A DNA stretch of 47,401 nt, from positions 1-47,401 of the forward strand of contig CANPXV010000011.1 of NCBI GenBank assembly GCA_947586855.1, read 5' to 3'. The position numbers were made by a program, and so were the translations under genes. Shown here piece by piece: positions 44,022 to 47,401 of the stretch. Source of the stretch: an uncultured Clostridia bacterium. Its GTDB lineage: Bacteria > Bacillota > Clostridia > Christensenellales > CAG-314. The notes beneath the pieces are model-generated. The model saw only the letters and a list, made by a program, of their open reading frames with translations, was not told the DNA's origin and ran no database searches. The stretch's first letter is position 1. Every line of letters begins with the position of its first letter.

Positions 44022-44429
44022 GATATAATCCATTGCGAATGGACTGAAAACACATGGAGGATTTTAATAACGCGAAGCGGCACTATTGGGAAAATTGCCC
44101 TTGTGCCGAAGCATTGGGAGCATTGGATTCCATCCGACCATATTATTCGAGTTGTTCCGTGCAGTAAAAATATCGCAGGCTATCTCAATATTTTTTTGGC
44201 ATCGGAATATGGTTTTAAACTAATTACTCGTTTCACTTACGGGTCGGTTGTTGATGAAATTGACGACAATCACGTGCGTGCAATTCCAATTCCGCTTCTG
44301 AAAAACCATGAGATACAAAAGCAAATCAATGATCTTGCACTTGAAGCCAACCAGAAACGATACGAAGCATATCAACTCGAACAGGAAGCATTGCGTATCA
44401 TGGATGCTGAAGTCATTTATACAAAATGA
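44022..44429 (+). pseudogene. Type I restriction specificity subunit HsdS, C-terminal fragment
   Basis: The frame opens after TAA at 44019. Protein-like sequence continues without start codon: LITRSGTIGKIALVPKHWE, the conserved TRD core, then VRAIPIPLLKNHEIQKQI and a coiled coil. GTG 44103 is internal. About 136 residues of an expected 400 remain, so the N-terminal part is missing. It is a remnant of an RM locus. Confidence 0.85.
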
Positions 44430-44461
44430 TATAATCTTATGTCTGGGAATATAAAGATAGG

Positions 44462-45169
44462 ATGAAAGCAATAAAAAATCTAACATCAAGATTAAACGGG
44501 TTTTATCAATCGTTGGCACAGGTAATCAATCGGGGAGAAGCTATTAGATTAAACAAGTCAACTGCGGATAACGCCTTAACTCTTCTCGGACAACTAAAAG
44601 ACGAGGTACAACCTTATAGTGAGGTTTGTGCACAGATGCTTGAGGACATTTATTCCAACCTGTTTTTCGTAAATCCCGATTGGACGTTGGGCATTAACGC
44701 ATTTCGATTTGGTAAATTAGAAGCGGTTTTGCAATACTTGAATTCTTCTGATTTTGTCTGCGATTTTGCGAAATACATCAAAACGCCTTGGGAAGATATA
44801 AACAACGCAACAAGAAAATTATTGGAAGACTCGGCAAATGCTTCCGATAGATTTTCGTATAATCAAGTCGGAGTTTTAGGTAGGGAAATTTACATATTGC
44901 TTGGAACAAAGGTATATAAACCCGAGATGAACAATCATGGGGACGGTAGTCCTATCGGTACGGCTGACGCAAAAGGAATGCTTGAAAGTTTTATCGAATA
45001 TCGTCTTAAAGGTAAAAGCAACAAAGATATGAGAGAGTATGCAGATAAAGCGGTAAAACTTGCTGAGCCTGTAACCCACGCAAAAACCGAAGATAGGAAA
45101 AGCATGGAAACATTAGTCACAGCTGTAATTGCATTGGTCGCTTTAATAAACACTATTTATAAAAATTGA
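44462..45169 (+). CDS. Unknown protein with C-terminal membrane helix, defence-island context
   Basis: 235 residues, mostly helical, no family recognised. Residues about 212-232 (METLVTAVIALVALINTIYK) form one hydrophobic segment at the very end, a tail anchor. AAAGATAGG precedes the ATG at close spacing; a -10 box TATAAT at 44430 lies upstream. A HEPN-like or abortive-infection role is conceivable but not shown. Confidence 0.55.
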   Translation: MKAIKNLTSRLNGFYQSLAQVINRGEAIRLNKSTADNALTLLGQLKDEVQPYSEVCAQMLEDIYSNLFFVNPDWTLGINAFRFGKLEAVLQYLNSSDFVCDFAKYIKTPWEDINNATRKLLEDSANASDRFSYNQVGVLGREIYILLGTKVYKPEMNNHGDGSPIGTADAKGMLESFIEYRLKGKSNKDMREYADKAVKLAEPVTHAKTEDRKSMETLVTAVIALVALINTIYKN

Positions 45170-45213
45170 ACATAGGAGTATTTTGTCGCCATCTAATTTT
45201 CTTCTCCCCCACC

Positions 45214-45232
45214 CAAGCGGGCTCCCCGCTTG
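45214..45232. repeat. Palindromic hairpin, dispersed-repeat-like
   Basis: CAAGCGGG (45214-45221) / CCCGCTTG (45225-45232) with a CTC centre, flanked by CCCC and GGGG. The 45170-45637 gap has this, the ATGACA-GGTAT-TGTCAT palindrome (about 45363-45380) before an extended -10 (TGGTATAAT), a 12-codon ORF (45404) and a repeat, but no clear gene. Confidence 0.5.
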
Positions 45233-45500
45233 TTGAGGGGCGAAGTTGTGGCACTTGTGACCAACTTCCTTATCCTGCTTAGGCATCCGTTTTTCTGCCC
45301 ACTTTTGTGGCACATTTGGTATGGGGTATGCCCGCTAAAATTTCTTCGGAAAATTTTGTAATGATGACAGGTATTGTCATGTTTGGTGTGGTATAATTGT
45401 CGTATGGATAAGTTAGCATATCATCTGAATAAGAAGAAATAGCCTGCGCCTACGGACGGAAAGTTCCTGTACTATTACCCCGCAGACGAGGAGAGCGCAG

Positions 45501-45546
45501 ATGTGCACCAAACGTACACACCAATCACTTTACGCCTGCGCACGGA
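45501..45546. repeat. 46-nt direct repeat, copy 1
   Basis: Starts near TGTGCACCAAACG and contains ACCAATCACTTTACG, ending GCGCACGG. Copy 2 at 46338-46385 has the same start and end with a few changes. It flanks the next gene and the repeat array. Confidence 0.75.
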
Positions 45547-45586
45547 CGGATATTCTGCGGCGGATGCGCATTGTGCGCCTCGGCTG

Positions 45587-45615
45587 TTGACAAGGCGCAA
45601 AGAAAAGTGTATAAA
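45587..45615 (+). promoter_or_regulatory. Promoter of the gene at 45638
   Basis: TTGACA (45587-45592), 17-nt spacer, TATAAA (45610-45615). Confidence 0.7.
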
Positions 45616-45637
45616 TAGAGGAAGGGGCACAACCAAC

Positions 45638-46003
45638 ATGACCATCGACGAGCTGAACAACATCACCAAGCTAACCAACAAAAGCAAAATCGAGCGGGCG
45701 CTGCGGGCGGCGGGCTACTTCGACGTCACCAAGCACAAGCAGCTGCGCCACCTTAGCCTGATAGAACTTGCCCGAGCCGAGATGGAGGACGGTGCCGAGT
45801 ACCTGACCGCCAACGGAAAGCGGCTGTTCGACGGGCAAATAGCGCCTTGCGTCAACACCGCCGATGGCTACGAATTTGTGATTGTCAACATCTACAAAAC
45901 GCCGAGAGATCCAGACGGCGAGGCAATGCAAATCGACATACTCATCTGGGCTCACAAAAAGCCCTCCCTCACCCCAAAAACAGCACTTGGGGTAGGTTTT
46001 TAG
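45638..46003 (+). CDS. Unknown protein ending at the array
   Basis: 121 residues (MTIDELNNITKLTNKSKIER...). The middle (ANGKRLFDGQIAPCVNTADGYEFVIVNIYK) has no family I recognise. GAGGAAGGGG lies 11 nt before ATG 45638. The last codons run through a terminator-like hairpin (45971-45993), and the stop lies inside the first degenerate array repeat. That suggests the native 3' end has been lost or frame-shifted. A longer in-frame extension back to ATG 45404 is broken by TAG at 45440. Confidence 0.6.
   Translation: MTIDELNNITKLTNKSKIERALRAAGYFDVTKHKQLRHLSLIELARAEMEDGAEYLTANGKRLFDGQIAPCVNTADGYEFVIVNIYKTPRDPDGEAMQIDILIWAHKKPSLTPKTALGVGF
45971..46001 (+). terminator. Terminator-like hairpin at the end of the unknown gene
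   Basis: ACCCCAA (45971-45977) / TTGGGGT (45987-45993) then AGG and T5. It lies inside the annotated reading frame, which is odd. Confidence 0.55.
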
Positions 46004-46334
46004 GGCGGCGTAACCTCAAATATGCCCAAAATCTTATCAATCGGTATCGGCAGCTTGCCAAGGATCGAGAATGGTGCAGTTTCCAACAGGTCCAACACAA
46101 AGGGGCTTACAATAATTTCAAAAGATAGTTGGGAAGAGCTGTAATTTCAAACAGGTCTACAACTGTGCCGCTCTCCGTTTTGTTGATAGACCGTTGGAGA
46201 ATGGTGCACTTTCAAATAGATCTAAAACGTGCGTACACTACGGCATTTTGCAGGTGTTTGAGTGTGGTGTGATCTCAAATAGGTTCATGGCCCAATCGCT
46301 TTGCGCTGGTGTGCAATCAAATATGGTTCATAAG
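45997..46334. CRISPR. Decayed CRISPR array, type II-like repeats
   Basis: Five 36-nt units align without gaps at 45997, 46063, 46128, 46193 and 46256 (steps 66, 65, 65 and 63). Spacers are about 30, 29, 29 and 27 nt. The consensus begins GTTGGAGAATGGTG, holds TTTCAAATAGG and ends TCTAAAAC; the best unit is 46193-46228. A sixth copy (46299-46334) resembles unit five but only 7 nt separate them. Each unit carries several substitutions, and no cas gene is visible in the window. The repeat length, period, GTT...AAC ends and AT-rich 3' half fit type II repeats. Orientation and leader are not resolved. Confidence 0.7.
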
Positions 46335-46337
46335 CGG

Positions 46338-46385
46338 ACGTGCACCAAACGCACACGCACCAATCACTTTACGTAAGCGCACGGC
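46338..46385. repeat. 46-nt direct repeat, copy 2
   Basis: Starts ACGTGCACCAAACG and contains ACCAATCACTTTACG, ending GCGCACGG; see 45501-45546. It begins 4 nt after the last array unit. Confidence 0.75.
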
Positions 46386-46459
46386 CAAAGATCCCCCGTC
46401 CCTGCGCATGGCGTGGCGCCATATATAGCAAAAAGGTCCCGTCTTGTTGCGGCAAAAGG

Positions 46460-46488
46460 TTGATTTTAGGCGCAAAACGTGCTACAAT
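46460..46488 (+). promoter_or_regulatory. Promoter of the HAD phosphatase
   Basis: TTGATT (46460-46465), 17-nt spacer, TACAAT (46483-46488). Confidence 0.7.
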
Positions 46489-46537
46489 GATGGCGCAAAA
46501 GGGCGGCGGACAACTACCACACTTGCAAGGAGGATCT

Positions 46538-47317
46538 ATGGATAAACTGCGTGCCAAAGCGGGCTTTATATGCGATATGGACGGCGTCATCTACCACGGC
46601 AACACGTTGCTAAGCGGCGTCAAGGAGTTTGTCGATTGGTTGTATGCGCACAACAAGCGGTTTTTGTTTCTCACCAACAACAGCCAAAAGTCCCCCAAGG
46701 AGTTGCAGCAAAAGCTGGCCCGCATGGGTCTGGAAGTGCCCGAGCACAACTTTTACACGTCGGCGCTGGCCACGGCAAGTTTTCTCAAAAGCCAGGGCGG
46801 CAAAACGGCCTATGTCATCGGCGACGCCGGCCTGACCAACGCCCTGTACGAGGTGGGCATCATTCTCAACGATATCGACCCCGACTACGTTGTCATCGGC
46901 GAGACGGAAAACTACAATTTCGAGAGCATCAAAAAGGCCACTGCGCTTGTCAACAACGGGGCGTTGCTCATCGGCACCAATTCGGATATCACCAACCCCA
47001 CCGAGCATGGCGAGGTTCCTGCGTGCAAAGCGTTGGTTGCCCCCGTCGAGTACGCCACCGGCAAAAAGGCCTACTTTGTGGGCAAGCCCAACCCCCTGAT
47101 GATGCGTGCCGCCATGGAGCGGTTCCACGCCAAGGGCATACACTCTCCCGATGTGGCCATGATAGGCGACCGCATGGATACGGACATGATCGCCGCCATC
47201 GAGTCGGGCCTGGACCCCGTGCTGGTGCTGTCGGGCGTGTCCACACGGCAAAGCGTCAAGCAGTTTCCCTACCGACCACGCCTCATTCTCAACGGCGTGG
47301 GCGACATTGTGGAATGA
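46538..47317 (+). CDS. HAD-superfamily phosphatase, NagD-like
   Basis: 259 residues. Motif I DMDGVIYHG (nucleophile Asp and acid Asp), motif II FLTNNSQKSP, motif III/IV with VGKPNPLMM and MIGDRMDTDM. This is the NagD/AraL subfamily, with a C2 cap, which dephosphorylates sugar or nucleotide monophosphates. AAGGAGG precedes ATG 46538; a longer frame to 46340 is not used. Confidence 0.92.
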   Translation: MDKLRAKAGFICDMDGVIYHGNTLLSGVKEFVDWLYAHNKRFLFLTNNSQKSPKELQQKLARMGLEVPEHNFYTSALATASFLKSQGGKTAYVIGDAGLTNALYEVGIILNDIDPDYVVIGETENYNFESIKKATALVNNGALLIGTNSDITNPTEHGEVPACKALVAPVEYATGKKAYFVGKPNPLMMRAAMERFHAKGIHSPDVAMIGDRMDTDMIAAIESGLDPVLVLSGVSTRQSVKQFPYRPRLILNGVGDIVE

Positions 47318-47325
47318 TAGTTTAT

Positions 47326-47397
47326 CCGGCCAAACGCAAGGCTGTTCGGTTGACTACGCAACCGACCCCTACGGGGCGCAAGCGCAGCCTTGGCCGG
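47326..47397 (+). repeat. 72-nt multi-hairpin dispersed element, copy B
   Basis: Begins CCGGCCAAACGC and ends GCCTTGGCCGG, 8 nt after the NagD stop. Nearly identical to copy A (16458-16530, minus strand), with a one-base gap in the GGTTG hairpin loop. It reaches within 4 nt of the window's end. Confidence 0.85.
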
Positions 47398-47401
47398 ACT
47401 A

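Overview
The window looks like chromosome from an uncultured gut-type Clostridia/Bacillota bacterium, possibly near Christensenellales or Oscillospirales. The basis is low-GC Gram-positive style sigma-70 promoters (TTGACA-17-TATAAT), strong AGGAGG ribosome sites, YhcG/DUF1016 and two-serine-recombinase mobile DNA typical of Clostridia, and moderately GC-rich core genes. No species is claimed.

Region 1 (1-12.3 kb) is core. It holds the 3' end of dnaE; a MarR regulator overlapping a trypsin-like lipoprotein protease; a heterodimeric ABC exporter; a PlsC-like acyltransferase on the minus strand; a two-component system whose kinase has the short-loop intramembrane-sensing form; an RlmD/RumA-type RNA methyltransferase; and a TcdA-type E1-like enzyme.

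Region 2 (12.3-26.4 kb) holds a P-type Ca2+-ATPase and an acyl-ACP thioesterase with divergent promoters sharing a -35 region. A repeat-rich spacer and a second MarR gene follow, then a UPF0200-like P-loop kinase, a MATE exporter with a second small kinase, dtd with L-serine dehydratase, a second two-component system, a secreted endonuclease I with a lipoprotein, and cytidine deaminase.

Region 3 (26.6-32.9 kb) is the ribosomal cluster rpmG-secE-nusG-rplK-rplA-rplJ-rplL. It ends in a strong terminator and is followed by a MacB-like ABC/FtsX fusion, not by rpoB-rpoC.

Region 4 (32.9-42.4 kb) is accessory. Two 132-nt direct repeats enclose a hairpin-rich segment. Next comes the late end of a prophage: a 5'-truncated tail protein, small tail proteins, a tail-fibre-like protein, a Hint-domain protein and holins, with no lysin. 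Two overlapping large serine recombinases end the element beside tRNA-Ala(CGC), and tRNA-Ser(GCT) lies beyond.

Region 5 (42.4-47.4 kb) is a defence-island remnant: IS200-like hairpins, an HTH regulator, a DUF1016 nuclease, a truncated HsdS and two unknown genes. It also holds what I read as a decayed CRISPR array (five gapless 36-nt degenerate repeats at 63-66-nt period, plus a sixth crowded copy) with no cas gene in view. A NagD-like HAD phosphatase follows, then a 72-nt multi-hairpin element that also occurs at 16.46 kb. Both copies sit directly behind a stop codon in the same orientation relative to the gene.
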